Source of the DNA: an uncultured Fodinibius sp.
GTDB taxonomy: Bacteria; Bacteroidota; Rhodothermia; Balneolales; Balneolaceae
NCBI GenBank assembly: GCA_913057775.1
Contig: CAJXOG010000001.1
Span: 372,001 to 436,000 of the forward strand
Reading direction: 5' to 3'
Length of the DNA stretch: 64,000 nucleotides
This document shows, piece after piece, positions 20,852 through 30,248 of this stretch. Positions within the stretch are counted from its first letter, which is position 1. Each line of letters begins with the position of its first letter. Both the position numbers and the translations under genes were made by a program. The notes under the pieces were generated by a model that did not search any database, had not been told where the DNA came from, and saw only the letters and a list, made by a program, of their open reading frames with translations.

Positions 20852-21115
20852 ATGAATATTTACGTAGGAAACCTTTCCTTTAAGGTTTCAGATCAAGAAT
20901 TAATGGAAGTATTTGAAGAATTTGGTGATGTAACTTCTGCCAAGGTAATCAAGGACCGGGAAACCGGTCGCTCAAAAGGATTTGGTTTCGTAGAAATGGA
21001 AAATGATGACGAAGCCCAAACTGCTATCGATGAGCTTGATAGTTCCGAAATCAATGGCCGTACTGTTAAGGTGAACAAAGCGCGTCCCAAAGAAAAAGCC
21101 GGCAATCGACGATAA
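20852..21115 (+). CDS. RRM-domain RNA-binding protein
   Basis: 87 aa; MNIYVGNLSF (RNP2) and GRSKGFGFVEM (RNP1). Confidence 0.96.
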   Translation: MNIYVGNLSFKVSDQELMEVFEEFGDVTSAKVIKDRETGRSKGFGFVEMENDDEAQTAIDELDSSEINGRTVKVNKARPKEKAGNRR

Positions 21116-21137
21116 GTTTTACTTTTTGATTCATTAG

Positions 21138-21168
21138 AAAGCCCCGGAATTCTTTCCGGGGCTTTTTT
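21138..21168 (+). terminator. Intrinsic terminator of the RRM gene
   Basis: AAGCCCCGGAA-TTCT-TTCCGGGGCTT followed by a T run. Confidence 0.9.
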
Positions 21169-21228
21169 GCTTGGTTTGTATTTTTCTATCGACAAGAAAC
21201 TTTATATTGACACTTGGTATCTGTATGT

Positions 21229-21250
21229 TATATCATTATATAATGATATA
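21229..21250. promoter_or_regulatory. Perfect 22-nt palindrome, candidate ArsR operator
   Basis: TATATCATTATATAATGATATA, 10 nt before the ArsR start codon and downstream of a TTGACA at 21207-21212. Confidence 0.75.
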
Positions 21251-21260
21251 TTAATAGATT

Positions 21261-21626
21261 ATGGATACTGAGCAATTATTGCCCGATGAACAAGCCATTC
21301 GCATTAAAGCAAAATTGTTTCGCGGTTTTGCAGACCCCTCCAGGTTGATGCTCATTGAGGTGCTTCGCAACGGAAAGAAAAGTGTGGGAGAATTGGTAGA
21401 AATCACCGGACTTTCTCAACCAAATGTTTCTAATCACTTGCGTTGTCTTGCTGACTGCGACTTGGTTAAAAAAGAACGAGACGGGCGTTATATCTACTAT
21501 AGACTTAGTGATATGCGTATAACAACGATCCTGCAAAAATCTGAACAGCTTCTCTCAGAAGTTGCAAAAGGGGTGTACGATTGCACGCGATATGAATCAG
21601 CAAAAGAATTAGAAAATAATGAGTAA
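21261..21626 (+). CDS. ArsR/SmtB family metalloregulator
   Basis: 121 aa; KLFRGFADPSRLMLIEVLRNGKKSVGELVEITGLSQPNVSNHLRCLADCDLVKKERDGRYIYYRL. Confidence 0.93.
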   Translation: MDTEQLLPDEQAIRIKAKLFRGFADPSRLMLIEVLRNGKKSVGELVEITGLSQPNVSNHLRCLADCDLVKKERDGRYIYYRLSDMRITTILQKSEQLLSEVAKGVYDCTRYESAKELENNE

Positions 21627-23715
21627 GAAAGAAGTTCAACTCACGGTTAAAGGCATGGATTGCTCGGGCTGTGCCAAAAATGTAAAAAGTGCGCTCGAAC
21701 AACTTGAGGATGTAGAGTCTGCAGAAGTCTTTCTTTCAGCTGAAAAAGCTAAAATTCAAACAAAAACCGATCATCCTGACCTCCAGACCTTTAAAAAAGC
21801 TATACATGACATTGGCTATCATATCCCTGAAAAAGAAAATACTAAACAGGCCTCCGGCGAAATTTCGCTCAAAGAAAAAGCCCAAAAATCTTTCCGACTA
21901 TTCGGACTAGTTTTCGGGGCGATCCTGCTGGTTGTTATAGCCGGGGAATGGCTGGGACTTTTTCAGGCCTTAACACAGTGGGTCCCCTTCTGGGCAGGGG
22001 CCGCTCTCGTACTTTTAATGGGATATCCTGTATTTAAACAGGTTATCGTGGCTGCTAAAAAAGGATTGGTAACCCCACATGCTTTGATGGCTCTGGGATC
22101 ACTTACAGCTTTGGCAGCCGGGGAATGGGTTACAGCCGGCATTGTCGTATTTTTTATGCGTACCGGTGATTACATTGAAAACTATACCACCGAAAAAGCC
22201 CGGGATTCACTTCGTTCACTAACAAAGCTTGCCCCCCAAACAGCTACCGTTGTTCGAGATGGCTCCGAAAAAGAAATTCCCATCGATCAGGTAAAAAAAG
22301 GAGACCATATTTTAGTGCGTCCGGGGGGTAAAGTACCTGTAGATGGAACGGTAATTGACGGACAAGCCACCATCGACGAATCTCCCATTACCGGTGAATC
22401 AATGCCCGTCGAAAAAACGGAAGGATCCAGTGTTTTTGCATCCACCATAGCGCAGGGCGGATTTCTCACCTTACGAGCTGAAGCGATTGGAAGTGATACC
22501 ACTTTTGGTAAAATAATCAATATGGTGGAAGAGGCCGAATCAAAAAAAGGGGCTGTACAGCGTTACGCTGATAAATTCTCGGCCTGGTATCTGTCAGTAG
22601 TGACATTTATTGCCATATTAACTTACCTCATCAGCGGGGATCTTATGGCAACTGTTGCCGTTATGGTAGTGGCCTGTGCCTGCGCATTTGCTCTTGCTAC
22701 GCCCGTTGCCCTGTTGGCTTCGGTGGGATCCAATGCCAAACGCGGAGTACTCATTAAAGGTGGAAAATATATCGAAGCTCTTGCCCGGGCCGATATTTTA
22801 TTGATTGATAAAACTGGGACTCTCACTTTTGGCCGACCTGAAATATCAGAAATTATTCCACTTAACGGAATTACCGAGGGAGAATTACTCATCATGGCAG
22901 CCAGTGCTGAGCAATACTCTGATCACCCCATCGGCAAAGCCGTTGTTGAGGCTGCTCAGAAACGTCATCTGAATCTACAAAAACCCGATAACTTTAAAGA
23001 AATAACGTCAAGCGGAGTCCGTGCTATTTTTAAAGATTATACCGTGACTGTTGGTAATGAACGCTTACTTGAAAATGGCAAGCAAGATATCCATCCCACA
23101 GTAAACAAGATTAAAGAAGAAGGCAAAACAGCTATTATCGTACAAAAAGATGGGCTACCCATTGGAGTGCTTGCTGCCCAAGACACGGAACGTTCTGAGG
23201 CAGGTATTGCTCTTACCAATCTTCGAGAACAACATTCGTTTGGTGCTGTTGAGTTATTAACTGGAGATAATACCACAACCGCCCGCCATTTAGCAAATAA
23301 ATTAAATATCGATTTCAGAGCCGAATTATTACCTGAAGACAAAATTGATATTGTAAAAGAATATCAATCGAAGGGTCAAACGGTGGTGATGATCGGTGAT
23401 GGCGTCAATGATGCCCCTGCCCTTGCTCAAGCGGACGTAGGAATTGCCATGGGCACCACCGGTACCGATGTAGCAATTGAAACGGCTGATGTAACACTAA
23501 TGCGTGATGATTGGAACTTGGTGCCCCAGCTCTTTACATCCGCTGACAATACAATGAACATTATAAAGTGGAATTTCGGATTTACGACCGCTTATAATTT
23601 AGTGGGACTTTCACTCGCGGCGTTCGGCATTCTCCCTCCTGTTTTAGCCGCAGCGGCTCAGTCACTGCCGGATGTCGGGATATTGCTTAATTCATCACGA
23701 CTATTAACAAAATAA
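21619..23715 (+). CDS. Heavy-metal translocating P1B-type ATPase with atypical CAC transmembrane motif
   Basis: 698 aa; N-terminal HMA GMDCSGC, TGES, ACACAFALATP, DKTGTLT, SDHPIGKA, GDGVNDAPALAQADVGIAMG. Overlaps arsR by 8 nt. Confidence 0.95.
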   Translation: MSKKEVQLTVKGMDCSGCAKNVKSALEQLEDVESAEVFLSAEKAKIQTKTDHPDLQTFKKAIHDIGYHIPEKENTKQASGEISLKEKAQKSFRLFGLVFGAILLVVIAGEWLGLFQALTQWVPFWAGAALVLLMGYPVFKQVIVAAKKGLVTPHALMALGSLTALAAGEWVTAGIVVFFMRTGDYIENYTTEKARDSLRSLTKLAPQTATVVRDGSEKEIPIDQVKKGDHILVRPGGKVPVDGTVIDGQATIDESPITGESMPVEKTEGSSVFASTIAQGGFLTLRAEAIGSDTTFGKIINMVEEAESKKGAVQRYADKFSAWYLSVVTFIAILTYLISGDLMATVAVMVVACACAFALATPVALLASVGSNAKRGVLIKGGKYIEALARADILLIDKTGTLTFGRPEISEIIPLNGITEGELLIMAASAEQYSDHPIGKAVVEAAQKRHLNLQKPDNFKEITSSGVRAIFKDYTVTVGNERLLENGKQDIHPTVNKIKEEGKTAIIVQKDGLPIGVLAAQDTERSEAGIALTNLREQHSFGAVELLTGDNTTTARHLANKLNIDFRAELLPEDKIDIVKEYQSKGQTVVMIGDGVNDAPALAQADVGIAMGTTGTDVAIETADVTLMRDDWNLVPQLFTSADNTMNIIKWNFGFTTAYNLVGLSLAAFGILPPVLAAAAQSLPDVGILLNSSRLLTK

Positions 23716-23721
23716 GCTACC

Positions 23722-24336
23722 TTGGCCGACTCAACCATTAATCGCTACAATCGTGAGGCAAAAAAGTATGAGCAAAAATGGCATAAATATCTTGACCACA
23801 CGCACCGAATGCTGCTCAAACATATCGAACTTACCCCATCAGATGTCGTCTTAGATCCTAGCGGCGGTACGGGGTTACTTGCTAAAAAACTTATCGCCCA
23901 AAATTATTCTTTCGAACAGTTGGTAATTAATGACCCGTCCGATGAAATGCTTGCAATTGCCCGCCAGCGGCTGTCCGACAAGCCCTCAATTAGCTTTAAA
24001 AATAAGAAGGTTCAAGATCTCTCATATCCGAAGAATTATTTTACCAAAATTATCTGCCTGAATTCTTTTCATTTCTATGAAAAACAGGATCAGGTTTTGA
24101 GTCAGTTTTACAAACTCCTAAAACCGGCCGGGAAACTCTATATTCTTGATTGGAATCGAGAAGGATTCTTCAGGATTATCAATTCGCTAATACGATGGTC
24201 AAGCTCTGAATATATAAATACTCGTTCGCTTCGTGAGCTACAGCAGATGATGTCCGAAAATACATTTAATATTCAAACCTCTCACCGCTGGAACTGGCGG
24301 TACTGGAAGCTCATGTTTGTAGAAGGCGCTAAATAA
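23722..24336 (+). CDS. Class I SAM-dependent methyltransferase
   Basis: 204 aa, TTG start; VVLDPSGGTGLLAKKLI, FYKLLKPAGKLYILDWNREGF. Confidence 0.8.
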   Translation: MADSTINRYNREAKKYEQKWHKYLDHTHRMLLKHIELTPSDVVLDPSGGTGLLAKKLIAQNYSFEQLVINDPSDEMLAIARQRLSDKPSISFKNKKVQDLSYPKNYFTKIICLNSFHFYEKQDQVLSQFYKLLKPAGKLYILDWNREGFFRIINSLIRWSSSEYINTRSLRELQQMMSENTFNIQTSHRWNWRYWKLMFVEGAK

Positions 24337-24408
24337 AGAACAACTTGGTTCTGTTAAAATCGACCAATATCTTAAGCGAAAATTTGAACTTCAATTATTC
24401 AAACAACG

Positions 24409-25287
24409 ATGAAAACCTGCGCCTTTCTTTCTATGGATAACCTCGATGATTTTGAAGTATATGATCATCTTCTTTTCGAACCACTCAAAGAGCTGGGGTG
24501 GCATACTGAGGAGGTTTCCTGGCGTAGCGATGATGTAGATTGGGATAGTTATGATGCTGTCATTATTCGCAGTCCGTGGGATTATCAAAAAGAGCCCAAG
24601 GCTTTTTTAGATGTACTTGCTGAGATCGAACAGTCGGATGCCCTGCTCGAAAATAGTCTTGAAATCGTTAAATGGAATATTGATAAAACCTATCTCCGTG
24701 ATCTGGAATCCCGCGGCATTGAGATCGTCCCAAGCCAATGGTATCAAACCTTTAACTCAGATCTGTTTCCTTCTGTTTTTACGGACCTGGAATCCGAAGA
24801 GATCGTAATAAAACCTACTATCAGTGCCGGAGCGGATGATACTTTTCGTATTCACAAATCGAACTATGGCATTTTTGTTGATGATCTAGAATCCGTTTTC
24901 AAAGATCGTCCTTTTTTAGTGCAGCCCTTTATGGATAATATTACTATTGAAGGCGAATTTTCGGTCTTCTTTTTTGGAGATACCTATAGCCACACCATCC
25001 TCAAGACTCCCAAAACCAATGACTTTCGTGTGCAGGAAGAACACGGTGGCAAGTTAACACCGGTTGAACCGGAAGAAGATCTGTTGGAAGTTGCCCGCAA
25101 AATGCGTGATATGATTCAACCCGAGCCGCTCTATACACGTGCGGATTACGTCCGAACAGCAAAAAACACCTTTGCACTGATAGAACTCGAACTCATCGAG
25201 CCATCCCTCTACTTTAACATGGATCCAGAATCACCCAAACGATTTGCAAAAGTTTTTGACGAATGGATGAAAAAGAAATCAAACTAA
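24409..25287 (+). CDS. ATP-grasp domain protein (RimK/DcsG-like ligase fold)
   Basis: 292 aa; AVIIRSPWDYQK, EEIVIKPTISAGADDTFRI, PFMDNITIEGEFSVFFFG, LIELELIEPSLYFNMD. Confidence 0.85.
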   Translation: MKTCAFLSMDNLDDFEVYDHLLFEPLKELGWHTEEVSWRSDDVDWDSYDAVIIRSPWDYQKEPKAFLDVLAEIEQSDALLENSLEIVKWNIDKTYLRDLESRGIEIVPSQWYQTFNSDLFPSVFTDLESEEIVIKPTISAGADDTFRIHKSNYGIFVDDLESVFKDRPFLVQPFMDNITIEGEFSVFFFGDTYSHTILKTPKTNDFRVQEEHGGKLTPVEPEEDLLEVARKMRDMIQPEPLYTRADYVRTAKNTFALIELELIEPSLYFNMDPESPKRFAKVFDEWMKKKSN

Positions 25288-25297
25288 AATAAAATAG

Positions 25298-25324
25298 CAG
25301 TAGCATGGCATACCGCGCTACTGC
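25298..25324. terminator. Hairpin between convergent ATP-grasp and dnaJ genes
   Basis: GCAGTAGC / GCTACTGC, followed on the plus strand by CATCAGTTTTT. Confidence 0.6.
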
Positions 25325-25350
25325 CATCAGTTTTTACATCGGCCTTAAAA

Positions 25351-26496
25351 CTATGTAAACACATCTTTTATCTTAGAAAAGAATCCTTTGCCATCATCTT
25401 CTCTGTTTGATGCTTTAAAATGGTCATTGCCTCTTAGCGCTTCTACGTGCTCACGCTCTTCATCGGAAAGATCTTTTGGAATGTAAACATTCACTCTCAC
25501 ATATTGATCCCCAATACCTGAGCGGTTAAGTCCGTGAATGCCTTTTTCACTCATACGCAACAACTTGCCCGGCTGAATACCCGGTTCAATATTAATTTTC
25601 GCTTTGCCTTTAAGCGTCGGCACCTGCACTTCGGTCCCCAGAACAGCGTCGGGCACACTCAGCACCAGATCGTAATAAATGTCATTGCCGTCGCGCTCAA
25701 AATGCTCGTGCTCTTTCTCCTCGATTAATACAACCAATGATCCTGCTTCACCACCGCGTTTACCGGCATTCCCTTTGCCGCGCAGGGTTATATAATTGCC
25801 TTCAGATACGCCTGATGGAACATTTACCTTCACGGTTTTTTCACCTCGATAGCGCCCTTCGCCATGACATTTTGAGCATTTATTGCGGATAATACGACCT
25901 TCGCCACGGCATTCGGGGCACGGTTGTACATTTACCATTTGGCCGAGCATTGTTTTGCGAACCTGGCGCACTTCCCCGGTTCCATTACAGGTACCACACA
26001 TTTCAAAATCTTCTTCCGATTCTGCACCGGTACCATTACACTCATCACATTTGATCTGCTTTTTGACCTTTAACTTCTTCTCAGTGCCAAAAGCAATCTC
26101 TTCAAGCGACAACTCGATGCGCAATTTCATATCCGAACCGGGCTGTCCCGATGAACGACGTCCGCGCGAACGACTGCGACCGCCACCAAAGTCACCACCA
26201 AAAATATCGCTGAAGCGACTAAAAATATCCTCAAAGCCAATATCCTCGAAACCGGCAGCACCGCCACCACCGTTTACACCGCGATGGCCAAATTGATCGT
26301 ACCGCTGACGTTTTTGTTCATCCCCCAATACTTCATAGGCTTCCGAGGCTTCCTTGAATTTCCGTTCTGCTTCCGGATCATCAGAGTTACGATCCGGATG
26401 AAATTTCATCGCTTTCTTGCGGTAGGCCTTTTTAATTTCATCCTCAGATGCATTTTTGCTTACGCCGAGTACGTCGTAATAGTCTAATTTAGACAT
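25351..26496 (-). CDS. dnaJ: Chaperone DnaJ
   Basis: 381 aa; J domain with HPDRN, G/F region, four CxxCxGxG zinc motifs. Confidence 0.98.
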   Translation of the reverse strand: MSKLDYYDVLGVSKNASEDEIKKAYRKKAMKFHPDRNSDDPEAERKFKEASEAYEVLGDEQKRQRYDQFGHRGVNGGGGAAGFEDIGFEDIFSRFSDIFGGDFGGGRSRSRGRRSSGQPGSDMKLRIELSLEEIAFGTEKKLKVKKQIKCDECNGTGAESEEDFEMCGTCNGTGEVRQVRKTMLGQMVNVQPCPECRGEGRIIRNKCSKCHGEGRYRGEKTVKVNVPSGVSEGNYITLRGKGNAGKRGGEAGSLVVLIEEKEHEHFERDGNDIYYDLVLSVPDAVLGTEVQVPTLKGKAKINIEPGIQPGKLLRMSEKGIHGLNRSGIGDQYVRVNVYIPKDLSDEEREHVEALRGNDHFKASNREDDGKGFFSKIKDVFT

Positions 26497-26524
26497 GTAT
26501 TGAACTAACTAACTTTTATAAATT

Positions 26525-27142
26525 TTATTCGCTTACAATTACTTTTGCGTGACGGATGGTTCGGTCGCCCATGCGATAACCGCTCTCTACAACATTGAGA
26601 ACGACATCACTGCCAATGCTGTCATCTTCTGGTTTTTGCCGCATCATGGCATCGTGCATATCTACATTAAACGGGACACCTTCTTCATCAATACGTTCTA
26701 CGCCATATTTGTTAAGCACTTCTTTAAATTTATTGGCTACAAGGCTCACACCATCCATCAGGGTATCATTAAACTCGAGCTCTTCAGCCGCCTTCAGCGT
26801 GCGCTGCAGATCATCATTAATCTCCAGAAAATCATCCAGCGCATTGGCTTTGGCCGTTTCATATACCTGTGAACGCTCCCGCTGTACCCGCTTGCGATAA
26901 TTCTCCAACTCAGCAGCTTTACGCAGGTGATTGTCCTTTGCTTCGGCCAGTTCTTCTTCTAATTCCTGCACTTTCTGATCACGTGCAACAAGCAATTCAC
27001 GAAGCTCATCTTCTTCAAAGTCTTCGTACTGAGAATACAGCTCCTCAGTTTCCTCATTTTCTTTTTCAGCTGACTGTTCTTCCTGTTTCTGCCCTTTTTC
27101 AGCTGCTTGCTCCTCTGTTACTTTTTCCTTGGATTCGCTCAT
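26525..27142 (-). CDS. grpE: Nucleotide exchange factor GrpE
   Basis: 205 aa; LRKAAELENYRKRVQRER, VESGYRMGDRTIRHAKVIVSE, directly upstream of dnaJ. Confidence 0.95.
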   Translation of the reverse strand: MSESKEKVTEEQAAEKGQKQEEQSAEKENEETEELYSQYEDFEEDELRELLVARDQKVQELEEELAEAKDNHLRKAAELENYRKRVQRERSQVYETAKANALDDFLEINDDLQRTLKAAEELEFNDTLMDGVSLVANKFKEVLNKYGVERIDEEGVPFNVDMHDAMMRQKPEDDSIGSDVVLNVVESGYRMGDRTIRHAKVIVSE

Positions 27143-27235
27143 GTGAAATCAAATTAACAATTAAATTCTATTTTGTTTCTTGATGGGTAAGAATGCAAAT
27201 AACATGCCATCACCCTATACCTTTAAATCTGCTGA

Positions 27236-27243
27236 CAAAGTTA
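27236..27243 (-). promoter_or_regulatory. Bacteroidota-type -7 box TAACTTTG upstream of grpE
   Basis: Exact TAnnTTTG on the minus strand about 94 nt upstream of grpE. Confidence 0.35.
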
Positions 27244-27323
27244 CGGAAGTTCTATTTTCCTTTAGAAGGAAAGATTCAGAGTGTCAGCTTTTTTGTATCA
27301 TTATCTAACGCACTAATGAAACA

Positions 27324-27716
27324 TTATTCGTCATCTTCTTCGTAGAAAAACTCCAGCATATTACCGTCGGGATCGGATATAAACACAAATCGACCCCGCT
27401 TGCGATTTGCCGGTCCACTTAAAATAGAAACTTCCTTCTCACGAAAATAATCTGCCATCTCGTCAACCTCTTCCTCAGAATCCAGATAAAACCCAAAATG
27501 ATCTACCCGGTAGTCACGAGATTCCGGATCGTAGCTTGTTTCTGCCTCGACGAGCACCAACGTATCCTCTTCACCAACCTGGTACACAGCCATGCTCTTT
27601 CCCATTTTTCTGAGGAGTTCGAATCCTAAAACATCTCCATAAAACTCTTCGGCACGCTCAATATCATTAACTCGAATAGTAATGTGATTAATACCTGATG
27701 GACTAAAATCTATCAT
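27324..27716 (-). CDS. VOC/glyoxalase family protein
   Basis: 130 aa; GINHITIRVNDIERAEEFYGDVLGFEL, FISDPDGNMLEFFYE. Confidence 0.9.
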   Translation of the reverse strand: MIDFSPSGINHITIRVNDIERAEEFYGDVLGFELLRKMGKSMAVYQVGEEDTLVLVEAETSYDPESRDYRVDHFGFYLDSEEEVDEMADYFREKEVSILSGPANRKRGRFVFISDPDGNMLEFFYEEDDE

Positions 27717-27934
27717 AATAATTTTGTTTATCTATCTATTTGTTTATAAAATCTGATAGGATTGGTAACACAAAAATCCTCAATCATCATTCCTTTTCTA
27801 ACGCAGCTAAGTATAGCCTTTTTCCGCCTCAATTTCAGCCTGCATAATTACTATAGTCATGTCGATATAGTTAATAAGTTTTTGTTACTTTCATTCGGAT
27901 CTAAACTCACATAATCGAAAACCCTTTTTAGCCG

Positions 27935-28618
27935 TTGAGTACCCTTTATATCGTAGCCACCCCCATTGGTAACCTGGATGATATATCACAGAGATCCATC
28001 CAAACGCTCGAATCGGTTTCTTACATTGCCTGCGAAGATACTCGTACTTCGAGCGTGCTGCTCAACAAGCTGGAGATCGATGCTCAAACCTTTGCCTTCC
28101 ACGCCCATAACGAGCATCAAAAGGTAGAGCATCTGCTCAATATTTTAGATGCACGACAAAATGTAGCCATTATCTCTGATGCCGGTATGCCCGGGATTTC
28201 AGACCCGGGATTTCTGGCTGTTCGCGCCGCTCATCAGTCCGGACATTCGGTTTCCGTGATTCCCGGTCCCGATGCTGCCACAACCGCTCTTGTTGCCAGT
28301 GGGCTGCCATGCGACAAATATGTTTTCGAAGGATTTTTACCGCAAAAAAAGGGACGTCAAAAGCAGCTAAAACAACTGGTGGACGAAGAGCGCAGCATTG
28401 TGTTATACGAAAGTCCGCATCGCCTGATGAAACTACTCGAAGAACTGCGAAAATATATGGGCGATCAGCGTATGATGGCAGTCTGCCGCGAACTCACCAA
28501 AAAATTCGAAGAAGTCATTCGAGGATCTATTAAATCGGTGTACGATACTTTTCAGCTGCGTGATGATATAAAAGGAGAAATCGTCGTTATTATTGCCCCA
28601 AAAGACTACAGCGAATGA
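27935..28618 (+). CDS. rsmI: 16S rRNA (cytidine(1402)-2'-O)-methyltransferase
   Basis: 227 aa, TTG start; LYIVATPIGNLDDISQRSIQTL, CEDTRTS, ISDAGMPGISDPG, FEGFLPQKKGRQ. Confidence 0.96.
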   Translation: MSTLYIVATPIGNLDDISQRSIQTLESVSYIACEDTRTSSVLLNKLEIDAQTFAFHAHNEHQKVEHLLNILDARQNVAIISDAGMPGISDPGFLAVRAAHQSGHSVSVIPGPDAATTALVASGLPCDKYVFEGFLPQKKGRQKQLKQLVDEERSIVLYESPHRLMKLLEELRKYMGDQRMMAVCRELTKKFEEVIRGSIKSVYDTFQLRDDIKGEIVVIIAPKDYSE

Positions 28619-30192
28619 AACATACAATGCAAAAATTCTGGAATAACAGCTGGCTATTATCAGTCATGGCGGGAATTCTGCTGGGACTAAGTTATCCGCC
28701 TATACCTCTGCCCTTTCTTATCTTTCCAGCATTTCTGTTCATTTTCCGTATCGTTGATCTGTCTGATTCTGCCCGTGAAGCAGCTTACAAAGTCTATCCG
28801 GCATTTCTCATCTGGAATATCATTACTACCTACTGGCTTGTGATGGCAACTGTTGCAGGCGGAGTCGCCGCCATCTTGGCTAATGCCGCAGTAATGACCA
28901 TTCCCGTGATGCTACAATATAAAGTCCAACAGCCGAATTTTTCGCCATGGCTCATCGCTCTCTTTCAAACAGCTTTCTGGCTTAGTTATGAATATCTGCA
29001 CCACCTATGGGATTTGGCTTGGCCGTGGCTGGCTGTGGGTAACGCATGGGCAAATGTACCTCAGTTAGTACAATACATCTCCGTAACCGGATACTGGGGT
29101 ATCTCATTCTGGGTTATTTTTGCCGTAGCGCTGGGCTACCAGTACCTGAAAAAGCCCAATCAATCCACGAAAATGGCACTTATATCAGTGCTGCTGATAT
29201 TTCCTATTTGGTCCATTTCGATTTCCTTTTTTGGAAGTGAGACAGACCACCAACAAACCCATAAAGTGGTCGTGGTACAGCCCAACTTTGACTCCTATGA
29301 GCCCAATGGCGGATTTGACAGTGCACAGCAAGCCAATAACCATCTTCTTGCGCTTACCGACTCGGTAATCACCGAAAAGACCCAGCTCATCGTCTGGCCG
29401 GAAAATGCCGTACAGAATCAAATTCTGAATATAGATGGATATCGAAGTTCTTCCGATCAAACCAAAAACCAGCTAAATAACTATGCTAATAAATGGGATG
29501 CTAAACTGATTACCGGCGCTACCTTTTTTGAATTTTATCAGAATAGTGATACCCCTTCCCTGCCCCGTACTAATAAGCGCGGCGCCTACTTAGCCTTCAA
29601 TGCTGCGCTCGGGTTTTATCCCGATAAACCGATGGAGACTTACCGCAAGCATAACCTGGTGCCCATCGTAGAGCGCATTCCCTTTGTCCACTTTCTAAAC
29701 ACCATCGATGTTTTTGGATGGGTGGACTGGAATCAAATACAAGGATATGGAAAGGGACATCATCCTGATCAGTTTTCGGTCAATGGCACCGCAACACCAG
29801 CACTTATCTGTTACGATTCGGTATTTCCAAACTGGATACTTAACTACGTGCGCAATGGGGCTGGCTACCTGACTATCATCACCAACGATGGCTGGTGGGG
29901 TAACACTAGCGGACATTCACAGCACTTTGCCTATGCGCGGCTGCGGGCCATCGAATTCGATCGGTGGATCGTGCGCAGCGCCAACAACGGTATTTCGGGC
30001 ATTATCGCGCCGGACGGTTCCGTGAAAGTGGAAACGCCCTACTGGAAAACCACGGCTTTTAACTACGACGTACCGGTACTCACCTCCCAAACATTTTATA
30101 CTCGCTTTGGCGATTGGCTGCCCTATCTGATGATGGCTCTCTCAGTATTTGGTATAGGATTTTCTTTCTTAAGCATGAAAAACAAGAATTAA
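28615..30192 (+). CDS. lnt: Apolipoprotein N-acyltransferase
   Basis: 525 aa; WPENAV, YRKHNLVPIVERIPF, ICYDSVFPNWILNYVRNGAGYLTIITNDGWWG. ATGA overlap with rsmI. Confidence 0.95.
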   Translation: MKHTMQKFWNNSWLLSVMAGILLGLSYPPIPLPFLIFPAFLFIFRIVDLSDSAREAAYKVYPAFLIWNIITTYWLVMATVAGGVAAILANAAVMTIPVMLQYKVQQPNFSPWLIALFQTAFWLSYEYLHHLWDLAWPWLAVGNAWANVPQLVQYISVTGYWGISFWVIFAVALGYQYLKKPNQSTKMALISVLLIFPIWSISISFFGSETDHQQTHKVVVVQPNFDSYEPNGGFDSAQQANNHLLALTDSVITEKTQLIVWPENAVQNQILNIDGYRSSSDQTKNQLNNYANKWDAKLITGATFFEFYQNSDTPSLPRTNKRGAYLAFNAALGFYPDKPMETYRKHNLVPIVERIPFVHFLNTIDVFGWVDWNQIQGYGKGHHPDQFSVNGTATPALICYDSVFPNWILNYVRNGAGYLTIITNDGWWGNTSGHSQHFAYARLRAIEFDRWIVRSANNGISGIIAPDGSVKVETPYWKTTAFNYDVPVLTSQTFYTRFGDWLPYLMMALSVFGIGFSFLSMKNKN

Positions 30193-30248
30193 GTTCAGCC
30201 TTACTAAGCTTGAAAGTTTAATTAAAGCTAATAATTACCGAATAATAC

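Noticed and set aside
27143-27323. CIRCE/HrcA site upstream of grpE
   Set aside because: No TTAGCACTC-N9-GAGTGCTAA match.
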